This document shows positions 36,664 through 46,323 of a stretch of 64,000 bases of DNA, piece after piece. A program made the translations under genes and the position numbers. Where the stretch lies: assembly GCF_004320535.1 (NCBI RefSeq), contig NZ_SIHY01000001.1:1240001-1304000 (forward strand). The letters are read 5' to 3'. Every line of letters begins with the position of its first letter. Position 1 is the stretch's first letter. Source of the DNA: Arthrobacter sp. S41 (GTDB lineage Bacteria; Actinomycetota; Actinomycetes; Actinomycetales; Micrococcaceae). The notes below the pieces were generated by a model that made no database searches, was not told the origin of the DNA, and worked only from the letters and a program-made list of their open reading frames with translations.

Positions 36664-39600
36664 GCACCTCATTCCAGGCAATCACAGTTGTCGGAGGCGT
36701 GTTGCCTCCCGCCATGCTCGGTCGCATCCAGACCGGCAATTTGCAAGACCGAACCGGGCTGGCCCCCGCATCCTATTTCCTCTCAGGACGCGAAACTATC
36801 GGCGATGCTGCGTCACGCTCTTGGTCCTACCTCAAGGGTGTGTGGCAGGACTGGCAGGACATCGATACCCGCAAGGGCGCTTCCGGACCGGGCACCGGTG
36901 ACGCAAGGCAACGCTGGCTACTGATCTTGCTCCGTGAACTCGGATATGGCCAGGTATCTACTGCCGGATCCGAGATCGAAGACCGAACGACGTATCCCGT
37001 ATCCCATCTGTGGGGCAGTGTGCCCATCCATTTGCTCGGCCCCCGCGTCCAACTGGACAAGCGGAACCCAGGCGTGGACGGCGCGGCCAAAGCTCCACAG
37101 AAAATGCTGCAAGATCTTCTAAACCACAGTTCAGACTATCTGTGGGGCGTTCTGAGCAATGGTCTGCAACTACGCCTTCTCCGCGACTCAACAGCCCTTG
37201 CAGGTTCCGCGTACATTGAATTTGACCTCGAAACGATCTTTACCTCGGAGCTCTACCCCGAGTTCCAACTGCTGTGGCAGTTATGCCACCAATCACGCCT
37301 TGCCCCACGCGACACAGATTCTGGTCCGGAAAGTTGCTGGCTTGAGTCATGGCGTTCGGAAGCCGTGGAGTCCGGCAGCCGCGCACTTGACCGCCTCGGC
37401 GTCGGAGTCCAGCATGCGCTAGAGCAGCTGGGCACCGGGCTACTGCGCCACCCGGACAATGCGTGGCTGGTTGATGCGCTTCGGACAGATGCTCTGTCCC
37501 GCCACGACTTCCATAAGGCCCTGCTGCGCACGGCCTACCGTTTGCTATTCTGTTTCGTCGTCGAGGACCGCGATGCCTTGCACACTCCTGAGGCTTCAAC
37601 CCAGACACGGCGCAGGTACTCGGACTTCTTCTCAACGCGCCGTTTGCGTGATCTTTCCCGGAAACACGACGGTGGTCCACACCCCGATCTATGGCAAACG
37701 CAGAAGCTAGTTCTGCGCGCGCTGGGCGGCGACGGTCTGGAAGCACTGGGATTGCCTGCTTTGGGCGGACTCTTCGACCCGGATCCGCGTGCTTCAGTGC
37801 CCTCGACACAGCCGTGCTCCGACATGGTACTCGGATGTGAGCTCGCAAACCGCGACTTGCTGCGGGCCGTAAGGTCTCTGGCATGGGTGAAGAACCCGGC
37901 GGGTCGTATCGAACCCGTGGACTACCGCCATCTGGGTGCAGAGGAACTTGGTTCGGTTTACGAATCTTTGCTGGAACTCGTTCCGCGTCTGGACCTCGAA
38001 TCAAAGACGTTTGAGCTAGACAACGTCGCCGGGAATGAACGCAAAGTAACCGGGTCCTACTACACCCCGCCCAGCTTAGTTTCAGCGCTATTGAATACTG
38101 CACTTGATCCACTACTTGATGAAACGGTTCGTGAAGCCTCTGACCCCGAGGACGCCGAACGGCGCCTGCTAGCCCTGACAGTCTGTGACCCGGCCTCCGG
38201 ATCAGGCGGTTTCCTCGTCGCCGCGGCCCGTCGCATGGCACGCAGACTGGCGGAGGTACGCGCTGGTGAGGACGAGCCGACGCCGATAGAAATTCGCCAC
38301 GCCCTGCACGATGTGGTGGACCGCTGTATATACGGCGTTGACATGAACGACCTTGCCGCAGAATTGGCGAAGGTTTCTCTCTGGCTCGAAGCCATGGAAC
38401 CGGGCAAACCACTGACCTTCTTGGATTCTCGTATCAAGATTGGAAACAGTCTCATTGGGGCGACGCCGGCACTCTTGGCAGCCGGAATCCCTGACGACGC
38501 GTTCAAGCCTCTAGATGGCGATGTGAAGACCTATGCGTCCGAGGTTCGAAAGGCCAATAAGGCAGAAGCGAAGTCCAAGGGTGGCCAATATATTCAGCAT
38601 CTCGGGCAAGACGCTTTCAACCTAGGTGGGCAAGAAACCTCATTTGAACAGCTAATCGCAGATCGAGAGCGCATGAACCGGCCTGTTACTTCGGCGGCTG
38701 ATGCACGTCGTCTGGCACGCGAATTTGCTACCTTCGACGAGTCCGATGATCTTCGTCTGCGCCGGCTTGAAGCCGACACGTGGTGCTCTAGCTTCGTATG
38801 GCCATTAGATGGCCAGCATCCCAAACCACCAACCAATTCGGTATTCCGCAATATTGGCGCAGCGCAAACAGCGGGATCTCTGATGGAAACCATCGACGAA
38901 GTTGCACGTCTGCGCGACGAGTACCGCTTCTTCCACTGGCATCTGGAATTTCCAGAAATCTTCGGTGATCCTGATGTCTCCAACGCAAAGGGATCCGACG
39001 GCTGGCCTGGTGGCTTCAGCTGTATGCTGGGCAATCCACCATGGGAGCATGTCGAGCTTAAAGAACAGGAGTACTTTGCATCGCATGCGCCAGAAATCGC
39101 TCACTCAACGGGTGCAAAACGCAAAAAACTGATCAAGGAGCTACCTCTAACTGATCCTCTTCTTGCCGAGAAATTCGGACGCGACAAACGAATCATCGAT
39201 GGACAACGGCATTTCTACAGTCTCTCGGGGCGATACCCTCTGACTGGCCGCGGGCGGATCAAGACAGATTCTGTTTTCGCCGAGCTTTTCCGTAGTCTTT
39301 GTGCTCCGACGGGCCGCGTCGGAGTGATTGTTCCTACGGGAATCGCAACCGACCATACTACTCAGTACTTCTTCAAGGATCTTGTTGAGACTAAAACGAT
39401 CTCGGCTCTTTTCGACTTTGAAAACCGGTCAAAACTTTTTCAAGATGTAGATTCCCGCTATAAGTTCTGTTTGCTGACCTTGAGTGGGCATTCGAAAATT
39501 TCTGAGGCGGCGCTGTTCGCTTTCTTCCTCCATGATCCGGCGCTCATAGCCCTGTCCTCGTTTAACTTGGCCCCAGCCGAAATCAAGCTGCTCAACCCAA

Positions 39601-40703
39601 ATACAGGGACGCTGCCTATCTTCCGCACCCGTCGCGATGCCGAAATTACACTCGGCATATACAAGCGAATTCCTGTACTTGTCGATGAAAACGATCCAGA
39701 TAACGGCAATCCCTGGGGCGTCTCGTTTATGCAGGGCCTCTTCAATATGACCAGCGACTCACACCTTTTCCATACCCGCGAGCAGCTTGAGCAAGATGGG
39801 TGGGCGCTCCAAGGAAACATCTTTGTACGGCGGACCCGCACCGGGGAGACGGAAAAGATGCTTCCACTCTATGAAGGCAAGATGCTGGGACAGTTCGATC
39901 ATCGAAAAGCTGACGTCGTTAAGAGTTTGACAGCACTTCAACGTCAAAATCAGCCGAGCTATTTGTCGGAACAGGAAAAGAAAGATCCGAACCGATGTGC
40001 CATCCCATCAAACTGGGTTAGCGAAAGTCACCTTCCCACTCTCCCGACCACGTGGCTCGCCGGTTTCTCAGACATCACCAGTGCTACCAACGAACGCACG
40101 ACCATTTCAGCAGCATTGCCCATTGTGGGAGTGAATCACAAATTCCCGCTCGTTTTCGCTAAGAGAAAAGAACTCCTACTCGGAGTCTTGAACTCGTTCG
40201 TTCTGGACTATGTTGCACGGCAGAAAGTGCCTTCTGTAAATCTCACGTATAATCTCTTGCGACAATTTGCTGTTCCAAACCCAGACTTGTTCGACCAATC
40301 AGTGCCTTGGGGGCAAGAAGTACTTTCTTCATGGCTGAGAACCCGATTTGTTGAGCTTACATTCACTTCGAACGATATGCGAGACTTCGCAATCGAGATG
40401 GGCGACGACAGACCGCCGTTTATATGGAAGACAGATCGCCGTCAGTTCCTCCGAGCCGAAATCGATGCCTTGATGTTTATCATTTACGGAATTGACAAAG
40501 AAACGGCGGGCTACATCATGGACACTTTTCCTATCGTCCGCCGACATGATGAATCCAAGCACGGGGAATACTTGACCAAAAGACTCGTGCTCGAGATGTT
40601 CGATGCAATGCAGGGGGCGATCGATAGTGGAAAATCCTACGAATCGCCTATTTCGCCTCTGCCCGGCCACGGAGAACGCCATAGCTTAAAGGAGCTCATC
40701 TGA
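36660..40703 (+). CDS. Large N6-adenine DNA methyltransferase (DrmMI / Eco57I / type IIL-like)
   Basis: A 1347-residue gamma-class amino-methyltransferase. Motif I is DPASGSGGF (residues 510-518) and the catalytic motif IV is NPPW (792-795), which together indicate adenine-N6 methylation with SAM. The N-terminal 450 residues form a helical domain without a PD-(D/E)XK motif that I can find, so it is probably a methylase only. The region from about residue 1050 on, with LLGVLNSFVLDYVARQK and NLLRQFAVPNPDLF, looks like a TaqI/Eco57I-type target-recognition domain and is visibly more A+T-rich. The GTG start at 36660 has AGGAGG at 36648-36653. It probably marks host DNA as self. Confidence 0.87.
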   Translation: MSTSFQAITVVGGVLPPAMLGRIQTGNLQDRTGLAPASYFLSGRETIGDAASRSWSYLKGVWQDWQDIDTRKGASGPGTGDARQRWLLILLRELGYGQVSTAGSEIEDRTTYPVSHLWGSVPIHLLGPRVQLDKRNPGVDGAAKAPQKMLQDLLNHSSDYLWGVLSNGLQLRLLRDSTALAGSAYIEFDLETIFTSELYPEFQLLWQLCHQSRLAPRDTDSGPESCWLESWRSEAVESGSRALDRLGVGVQHALEQLGTGLLRHPDNAWLVDALRTDALSRHDFHKALLRTAYRLLFCFVVEDRDALHTPEASTQTRRRYSDFFSTRRLRDLSRKHDGGPHPDLWQTQKLVLRALGGDGLEALGLPALGGLFDPDPRASVPSTQPCSDMVLGCELANRDLLRAVRSLAWVKNPAGRIEPVDYRHLGAEELGSVYESLLELVPRLDLESKTFELDNVAGNERKVTGSYYTPPSLVSALLNTALDPLLDETVREASDPEDAERRLLALTVCDPASGSGGFLVAAARRMARRLAEVRAGEDEPTPIEIRHALHDVVDRCIYGVDMNDLAAELAKVSLWLEAMEPGKPLTFLDSRIKIGNSLIGATPALLAAGIPDDAFKPLDGDVKTYASEVRKANKAEAKSKGGQYIQHLGQDAFNLGGQETSFEQLIADRERMNRPVTSAADARRLAREFATFDESDDLRLRRLEADTWCSSFVWPLDGQHPKPPTNSVFRNIGAAQTAGSLMETIDEVARLRDEYRFFHWHLEFPEIFGDPDVSNAKGSDGWPGGFSCMLGNPPWEHVELKEQEYFASHAPEIAHSTGAKRKKLIKELPLTDPLLAEKFGRDKRIIDGQRHFYSLSGRYPLTGRGRIKTDSVFAELFRSLCAPTGRVGVIVPTGIATDHTTQYFFKDLVETKTISALFDFENRSKLFQDVDSRYKFCLLTLSGHSKISEAALFAFFLHDPALIALSSFNLAPAEIKLLNPNTGTLPIFRTRRDAEITLGIYKRIPVLVDENDPDNGNPWGVSFMQGLFNMTSDSHLFHTREQLEQDGWALQGNIFVRRTRTGETEKMLPLYEGKMLGQFDHRKADVVKSLTALQRQNQPSYLSEQEKKDPNRCAIPSNWVSESHLPTLPTTWLAGFSDITSATNERTTISAALPIVGVNHKFPLVFAKRKELLLGVLNSFVLDYVARQKVPSVNLTYNLLRQFAVPNPDLFDQSVPWGQEVLSSWLRTRFVELTFTSNDMRDFAIEMGDDRPPFIWKTDRRQFLRAEIDALMFIIYGIDKETAGYIMDTFPIVRRHDESKHGEYLTKRLVLEMFDAMQGAIDSGKSYESPISPLPGHGERHSLKELI

Positions 40704-43642
40704 TGTCTGTTTGGAACTCTGTCGTTCAATTCTCGCAGAACTTTCTCGAACAAGTAGACCTGAATGCTGAGGAACGCGACTACAAGATCGCATTTGCCCG
40801 AGGTGCCAAGGTTGCACGTCAACAACTGATGGAAGGCCAGCAGCAGTGGTTCGAAACGCTGCGTCGCGAAATCACCAAAACCAATCTAGTCAATCAGTAC
40901 TTCATGATGGCGCTCATCAAAGCTTTCGCTGAAAAACCGGATGAATTGCGTGCCGCAATTCTCGAATTCTGGGTTGATCCCGTTTCTCCGGACAAGCTCG
41001 ACAAGCTGGAACAAGACCTCAGAGCTCTGAATCCAGAACGACTGGCGGCCGGCGGAGCCATTGCTTTCGGAGCCTTGCTACTCATGGCGGTATCACCAAC
41101 CCAATACCCTCCGTTTCGCGCGCGTCAGACCGCCGAATTCATCCGACTTGTAGGACGAGAGCCGCTCAAATCTAGTGCTTCTCCTACCGCCCGTTACGAT
41201 CAGGTCCTCGAAACGATTGATGAGCTGGTCGAACATGCCCAGTCAACGGGACTGCCCATACGGGATCGTCTCGACGCTCAGGGGCTTATGTGGACGTTGT
41301 CTAACACGGACCCCGATTCCAGCTGGCCCAGAGCCGAGGCCGATGCCTTCCGTTCTTGGCGCGGAGATAAGACTTCTTCATCTCCGTCCTATGTCAGAGG
41401 CTCGGGCAAGTCGCCCACTGCCGAAGAGGCCGCCTGGAAGATCTTAGAGCCAGGTCTGTTAGGCGCTCCCTCACCCATCGACGGCAAGACGCAGACATGG
41501 ACGCAATCCGCGTCAAACAGCCTCTTAGAGACACGTAAGAGCCAGGACATAGAAAGCGGAAAGTTCCTAGAGCGTCTTGAACCCCAGTTGACAGAGTCAT
41601 CCAACGACGTCTATCTTCTCGCCGCAGAATTGATTTATCTGCAGTGCATTGCGCTTTCAAACATCCGGTCGGAGACGAAGTCCGAACGGATCAACACGGT
41701 GTTAAGTTGGTCTCCGGAAGGTCCATCAAATCTCCCACCTGAACTTGAAGAGGCACTAAAAGCACGCGGATCCTTCAATGGGGGCATGGGATTCAACATG
41801 CATATTGCTGCGCACCATGGGTGGCTGTTGCGGTTTGTGAAACACCTCCGAAGCGTTTCACAGACGGAATTGGACGTTGCGCTCTCAAGCCCGTGGGGCT
41901 GGATGGCCTTTACAGCGGCCGTACCGGACGACGTTCCCGCCATCCGCTACACCATTGATTACCTAGTATGGCCGAATTACCTCCAGCCTGTTGTCTCCAA
42001 AGAAGACCGCAAGAAGATTCGCGATACTTTTGCGCACCTTCTTGGAGGAGCCCGTGGCAACTCAGAGGTCGACATCGCGCAGGATTTGCATGACATCCTC
42101 CAGATCCAAAATGGGGAATCGGAAACTTACGCTGAATGGTATGCCGAACCCTACAAATCGCAGTGGCAGAAGACGACAGGAACAGAGCGAAAAGCGTGGC
42201 TTGTCCGACAAGCTCAAGCGGGTAATCCCATGGCTGAGACTTGGCAAGCGGAAGGAATCGTGACCTTGCCGGCTCAGACGCTGGGAGAGGAAATCATCGG
42301 ACAGGACTTCGAGTCCGTGCTGTCCTCAGTCAAGGACGTATATGGCCACATTAATTTTGCCGACCAGAAGGACAAGGCGAAGGAGCTGCACCGTTTCGCC
42401 ACCCAAATGAATGAGGGTGATTTGGTCATCGCCGCTTGGGAAGAAGTGCTGCTTGTCGGAACGGTCGACAGCAAAGCCTACGTGGGAGATTTTCACGGCA
42501 ACAAGCTGTGCCGCACCGTTGATTGGCATCCAAATGCCGTTCCCAACGCCGATCTCCCGGATCCGCTGCCTCGCCTTCTCGGTGAACCTGGCGGAATCGT
42601 TGACGTATCAGAGGCCGTGCTTGCCATCGAGTCGTGGCGAAAACGTCCCACCACGAATAATGGAGAGGATCCGGGCGCTCCAGGAGGGGCAACACTTAAA
42701 CCACGCATCGACGTTGTTCCTCAATTGAAGAATGCCAGCGATGAATTGGCAGCTAAACTGCATGTCAAGCGAGAAGATCTGCAGGAAATAGTTGATCTTC
42801 TCCGTACTCGTCAGCAGATTGTTCTGTACGGCCCTCCGGGGACGGGCAAAACTTTCATCGGAAAACATCTGGCCCGCTACTTGGCTGGAACCGAGCACGC
42901 TGAGCACGTCCAGATCGTACAGTTTCATCCGTCATACTCCTACGAGGACTTTTTCGAAGGCTTCCGACCAAGTGCATCGACTAACGGGCAAGTTGGGTTT
43001 GAACTACAACCTGGTCCCCTGCGTCGAATTGCCAAACTGGCCAGCCAGCCAGGCAATGAAGACAAGCCATTCTTCTTGCTTATCGATGAGATGAACCGTG
43101 GAAATTTGGCCAAGGTGTTCGGCGAGCTGTATTTCCTGCTGGAGTACCGCAAGGACAGTATCCGTCTTCAGTACAGCCCGGATGAGGACTTCACGCTGCC
43201 TCAAAACCTGTTCATTATCGGCACGATGAATACTGCGGACCGTTCTATCGCAATGGTGGATGCGGCCATCCGCCGTCGTTTTGCCTTCATTGAGCTTCAT
43301 CCCCAAGATGGGATTATCAAAGATGTCCTCGGCAGTTTCCTGACTTTCAAGAAACGATCGCCCCTCGCAGCTGATCTCCTTAACGCTCTCAATGGTGAAC
43401 TTGGTTCAGACAAACGTGATTTGGCCGTTGGGCCGTCGTACTTCATGAAAGACGATGCCTTGGACGCCGAAGGCTTGCGGCGCGTGTGGAAGTATGAATT
43501 GCTGCCCTTGCTAGAGGAGTACCACTTTGGTGAACTCGACCGAGCACAAGTCCACGAGCGTTTCTCTCTAGATGCACTGCTCCTCGGGCTGAACCGTTCC
43601 CTCGACGAGCTGCAGTTTCTGGATGAAGTGGACGCCGACTAA
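40703..43642 (+). CDS. McrB-like AAA+ NTPase with large N-terminal region
   Basis: A 979-residue protein. The C-terminal third is a McrB-type AAA+ motor: GPPGTGKT (residues 710-717), VQFHPSYSYEDFFEGFRP, Walker B LLIDEMNRGN (about 792-801) and the McrB signature MNTADRS (842-848) followed by RRRF. McrB proteins use GTP to drive the partner nuclease. The N-terminal 550 residues are not familiar. Around residues 560-620, MNEGDLVIAAWEEVLLVGTV and then TVDWHP resemble the EVE/PUA-like reader modules fused to many McrB relatives, which bind modified bases. The stop of the methyltransferase gene overlaps the ATG by one base, and its own stop overlaps mcrC the same way. Confidence 0.87.
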   Translation: MSVWNSVVQFSQNFLEQVDLNAEERDYKIAFARGAKVARQQLMEGQQQWFETLRREITKTNLVNQYFMMALIKAFAEKPDELRAAILEFWVDPVSPDKLDKLEQDLRALNPERLAAGGAIAFGALLLMAVSPTQYPPFRARQTAEFIRLVGREPLKSSASPTARYDQVLETIDELVEHAQSTGLPIRDRLDAQGLMWTLSNTDPDSSWPRAEADAFRSWRGDKTSSSPSYVRGSGKSPTAEEAAWKILEPGLLGAPSPIDGKTQTWTQSASNSLLETRKSQDIESGKFLERLEPQLTESSNDVYLLAAELIYLQCIALSNIRSETKSERINTVLSWSPEGPSNLPPELEEALKARGSFNGGMGFNMHIAAHHGWLLRFVKHLRSVSQTELDVALSSPWGWMAFTAAVPDDVPAIRYTIDYLVWPNYLQPVVSKEDRKKIRDTFAHLLGGARGNSEVDIAQDLHDILQIQNGESETYAEWYAEPYKSQWQKTTGTERKAWLVRQAQAGNPMAETWQAEGIVTLPAQTLGEEIIGQDFESVLSSVKDVYGHINFADQKDKAKELHRFATQMNEGDLVIAAWEEVLLVGTVDSKAYVGDFHGNKLCRTVDWHPNAVPNADLPDPLPRLLGEPGGIVDVSEAVLAIESWRKRPTTNNGEDPGAPGGATLKPRIDVVPQLKNASDELAAKLHVKREDLQEIVDLLRTRQQIVLYGPPGTGKTFIGKHLARYLAGTEHAEHVQIVQFHPSYSYEDFFEGFRPSASTNGQVGFELQPGPLRRIAKLASQPGNEDKPFFLLIDEMNRGNLAKVFGELYFLLEYRKDSIRLQYSPDEDFTLPQNLFIIGTMNTADRSIAMVDAAIRRRFAFIELHPQDGIIKDVLGSFLTFKKRSPLAADLLNALNGELGSDKRDLAVGPSYFMKDDALDAEGLRRVWKYELLPLLEEYHFGELDRAQVHERFSLDALLLGLNRSLDELQFLDEVDAD

Positions 43643-44874
43643 TGCTGAAGGCTTCGACCCGACACATCACTCTCGGTGAGCTGGATTCTGATTCTGTTCC
43701 CTTGGTACTTGATGAGGATATACGTTTGGCGCTCGAAAGTACCAAGCTCGTCGTCGTCCGAGGCGTTGGGCGCGGTAAGTGGAAGCTTTTGCCGAACGGT
43801 TTCGTCGGGGCTGTCCAGATCGATAATCTCCTCGTCGAGGTGAAGCCCAAGGAAAAAGTAGGCATCTCCCAGATTCTGTTCCTTCTCAGCTATGCGAAGG
43901 ACCCCGGATTCCGCCCGCAGAACGTCGAAGCGGAAGCCTCAGACGACCTGTGGGCGGCGCTGGGCGAGACCTTGGCGCGGCTTGGAGAGCGGGCGACCGC
44001 TAGAGGAGTTCTCCAGGGCTACGTTTCTCGTGATGAAGCCTCGCGAACCATTCGGGGCCGGATCCGCTTGTCAGATCAGGTAACGCGCCGCCCCGGTTTC
44101 ATGTTCCCGATCGAAGTAACCCACGATGAATACACGATCGACATTCCAGAGAATCGGATTCTGCGAGCTGCGGTTCGCCGCATGTTGGCCGTTCCCAGAA
44201 TAAAAGCGGAAGTCCGCCGAAGGCTGTTGCACGTTGACAGGAAACTCTCGGACGTATCTGAGTTAGTTCGGGGCGACAGACTCCCGCGATGGACCCCCTC
44301 ACGATTGAACGCTGCTTACGTTCCTGCATTACGCATTGCCGAGGTTGTGTTGCAGAATATGGTGGCCGAGGCTGCTGTTGGGAAGCTTCACGTGGCCTCG
44401 TTCGTTGTGAACATGGCGAAGGTTTTCGAGGACTTCGTAACGGTGGCGTTGACCGAGGCATTGCGGAAATACCCGGGGCACACGGTTGCTCAGTACAAGA
44501 CGCACATGGATGAGTCCCGTTCCGACGGTAAACGGCGCATTATCCTAAAGCCGGACATCGTCCATTTCATCGACAAGCAACCAACTTTGATATTTGACGC
44601 CAAGTACAAGGCGGCATCGGCCAACGGGCAATATCCGAACGCGGACCACTATCAGATGCTGGCCTACGCCACGGCGATCGGTAGAACCGACGCATGGCTT
44701 GTCTATGCCGGTTCGGGGATGCCCGCTCAGCGTCGTGTTCGAAATTCTGAGGTCTCTGTGCACGAATACCCCCTTGATCTTTCCGGAACTCCATCAGACG
44801 TAATCGCCCGGGTTGAGTCCATCTCGAAGCTTTCATTCGAATCAGTGTCCGGTGAAGCTCCGAGCTCAAGATAG
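43642..44874 (+). CDS. McrC-like PD-(D/E)XK nuclease subunit
   Basis: A 410-residue protein with the McrC layout: an N-terminal beta-rich domain (KWKLLPNGFVGAVQIDNLLVEVKPK), a helical middle that touches the McrB ring, and a C-terminal PD-(D/E)XK nuclease with P304-D305 and D319-x-K321 (in LKPDIVHF and IFDAKYK). In known McrBC complexes this subunit cuts DNA when the McrB ring translocates. The ATG overlaps the mcrB stop by one base (TAATG), so expression is coupled. It closes the five-gene operon. I see no PLD-type DrmC, so this may be the operon's only nuclease. Confidence 0.87.
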   Translation: MLKASTRHITLGELDSDSVPLVLDEDIRLALESTKLVVVRGVGRGKWKLLPNGFVGAVQIDNLLVEVKPKEKVGISQILFLLSYAKDPGFRPQNVEAEASDDLWAALGETLARLGERATARGVLQGYVSRDEASRTIRGRIRLSDQVTRRPGFMFPIEVTHDEYTIDIPENRILRAAVRRMLAVPRIKAEVRRRLLHVDRKLSDVSELVRGDRLPRWTPSRLNAAYVPALRIAEVVLQNMVAEAAVGKLHVASFVVNMAKVFEDFVTVALTEALRKYPGHTVAQYKTHMDESRSDGKRRIILKPDIVHFIDKQPTLIFDAKYKAASANGQYPNADHYQMLAYATAIGRTDAWLVYAGSGMPAQRRVRNSEVSVHEYPLDLSGTPSDVIARVESISKLSFESVSGEAPSSR

Positions 44875-45135
44875 ATTGGCGGCGCACCGAAAACGAAGAA
44901 AATTCAAAGTGGTCGCATACCACCGGCACACGGCCAGCGGAAACGGTCCGTACAACGTCGTCACTGCAAGTTAAGTGCACCCCTAAAGTCACTTTACAGT
45001 TCAAGGATTTAGGCCATTACCGGGCCAGGATATTGTTATGCACGGCAGGCTTCGTCCGTGCTGAGCATCCTGCATCACGCTAGAACTTGAAAAGTGACTA
45101 AATGTCAGCACTATCTGTCGGTTGACCTCGATAAT
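44875..45135. other. Intergenic region after the defence operon
   Basis: No gene is supported. A short palindrome TAAAGTCACTTTA (44984-44996) is the only structured element. I find no strong terminator hairpin directly after mcrC, unlike most transcription units of this window. Confidence 0.45.
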
Positions 45136-45522
45136 ATGAGTGTCATGATCAAGATTGGTGACGAAACTTTGCTCAGCCGCGGTGAATGGAATCGCATCTG
45201 GGACTGCTTGCAATCTCTGTGGGGACTGAATATCATCACGGAATCTTCCGACTCCATAGTAGGAGGCTTAGGACTTCTCGATGCGCAAGGCATACATCCT
45301 ATTGCTAGCTGGACCGCAAATTTTCTGGATCAGATGCTTAGCTTGGGAGACAAAATAATTAATGACGAGTCTTGGTACCATTAGGCCGATTGGTCTGACG
45401 AGTACGAATCGATAATGACCTCAGAGCAGCAATACGAACTACAAACGGTTCAAGAATTCCTCAAATCCTTCCAAACAAGAATACGCAATTTTCGAGTGAC
45501 TCTCGATGAACTTTCTCGATAG
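45136..45522 (+). pseudogene. Small gene interrupted by an in-frame UAG
   Basis: The frame from the ATG at 45136 runs 82 codons to a TAG at 45382-45384 and then stays open in the same frame for another 45 codons to a TAG at 45520-45522. Both parts look protein-like (GEWNRIWDCLQSLWG before the stop; YELQTVQEFLKSFQTRIRNF after it), which suggests one protein of about 127 residues broken by a single nonsense change. Alternatively the 82-residue form is the real product. I recognise no family. Confidence 0.45.
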
Positions 45523-45600
45523 TCGAGAAAACTTTACCTATTTGCAAGGACTCGAGGTATTCGAATCCAAAGTGTCCTAGCCGTGCATTACTCTGTGAAC

Positions 45601-46323
45601 ATGGATACGACGTCGCTTATTACTGCTTGGGTTGGCACTAGAAGCAGAAAAGAAATCATTCACGATCACAATGTTTCCGTGCCTTTGCGCTTTTGGGAAG
45701 GTTTTTCCGATTTGCCAGGAATGCCACTTATCGGACAGTCGGTTACCGGCAACAGTATTTCAATTACGAGGGGAACACTCTTCGAACTGGCAGCTGATGC
45801 ACGCGAAGATTCGACAGGTGATTCGGCACTGAGATTGCTGTGGCATACTCTGGCTTGGGGAACTGGCGCGAGCAATAGAAATAACCGCCGTCGAATCATG
45901 AGTGTGCAAGCTGATCTCCCGAATGCGAAGCGCGTATTGAACGAAGCCGCTGCTTTAGCTCAATCCGATCCGCTGAAAGCTTTTGAAATTCTCCATCCGC
46001 GGAATAGGAACGCGATCCCATATCTTGGCCCTAATTTCACCACAAAATTCCTGTATGCCGCTGGTGGCGGTGCCCCGGCACATCCGGCTGCAATCGTAGA
46101 TAGTCGAGTATTGGCAACGTTATATGCGGTGACCGGAGACGACTGGTTCCAAATGAAGCCCCGTGCGTTCAAATACGGTGTAAAACGCTACAGCGCCGTG
46201 CTCGAAGAATTGACTCGTATGAGTGAGGCTGCGTCTTCTCCTAATCGTCCGATCGCACTCGATGAAGTTGAACGTTGGGCCTTTGAATTTGCAGCGGATC
46301 CGGGGAAACAATCTCAGAGTTAG
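45601..46323 (+). CDS. OGG-fold (8-oxoguanine DNA glycosylase-like) protein
   Basis: A 240-residue protein. The segment YLGPNFTTKFLYAAGG followed by AAIVDSRVLATLYA (about residues 145-180) matches the core of the bacterial family annotated as 8-oxoguanine DNA glycosylase OGG-fold proteins. Full HhH-GPD catalytic residues are not obvious, so glycosylase activity is not assured; DNA or nucleotide binding is a fair guess. I choose the ATG at 45601 because TACTCT (45589-45594) stands six bases before it, as in other leaderless genes here, rather than the upstream ATG at 45583. It lies in the accessory island downstream of the defence operon. Confidence 0.6.
   Translation: MDTTSLITAWVGTRSRKEIIHDHNVSVPLRFWEGFSDLPGMPLIGQSVTGNSISITRGTLFELAADAREDSTGDSALRLLWHTLAWGTGASNRNNRRRIMSVQADLPNAKRVLNEAAALAQSDPLKAFEILHPRNRNAIPYLGPNFTTKFLYAAGGGAPAHPAAIVDSRVLATLYAVTGDDWFQMKPRAFKYGVKRYSAVLEELTRMSEAASSPNRPIALDEVERWAFEFAADPGKQSQS

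Noticed and set aside
28583-44874. BREX or a classic type I restriction system
   Set aside because: No BrxC, PglZ, HsdR or HsdS-like protein is present; the helicases and McrBC parts fit other families better.
45382-45384. UAG read as pyrrolysine or by a suppressor
   Set aside because: No such machinery is visible and a simple nonsense mutation explains it.
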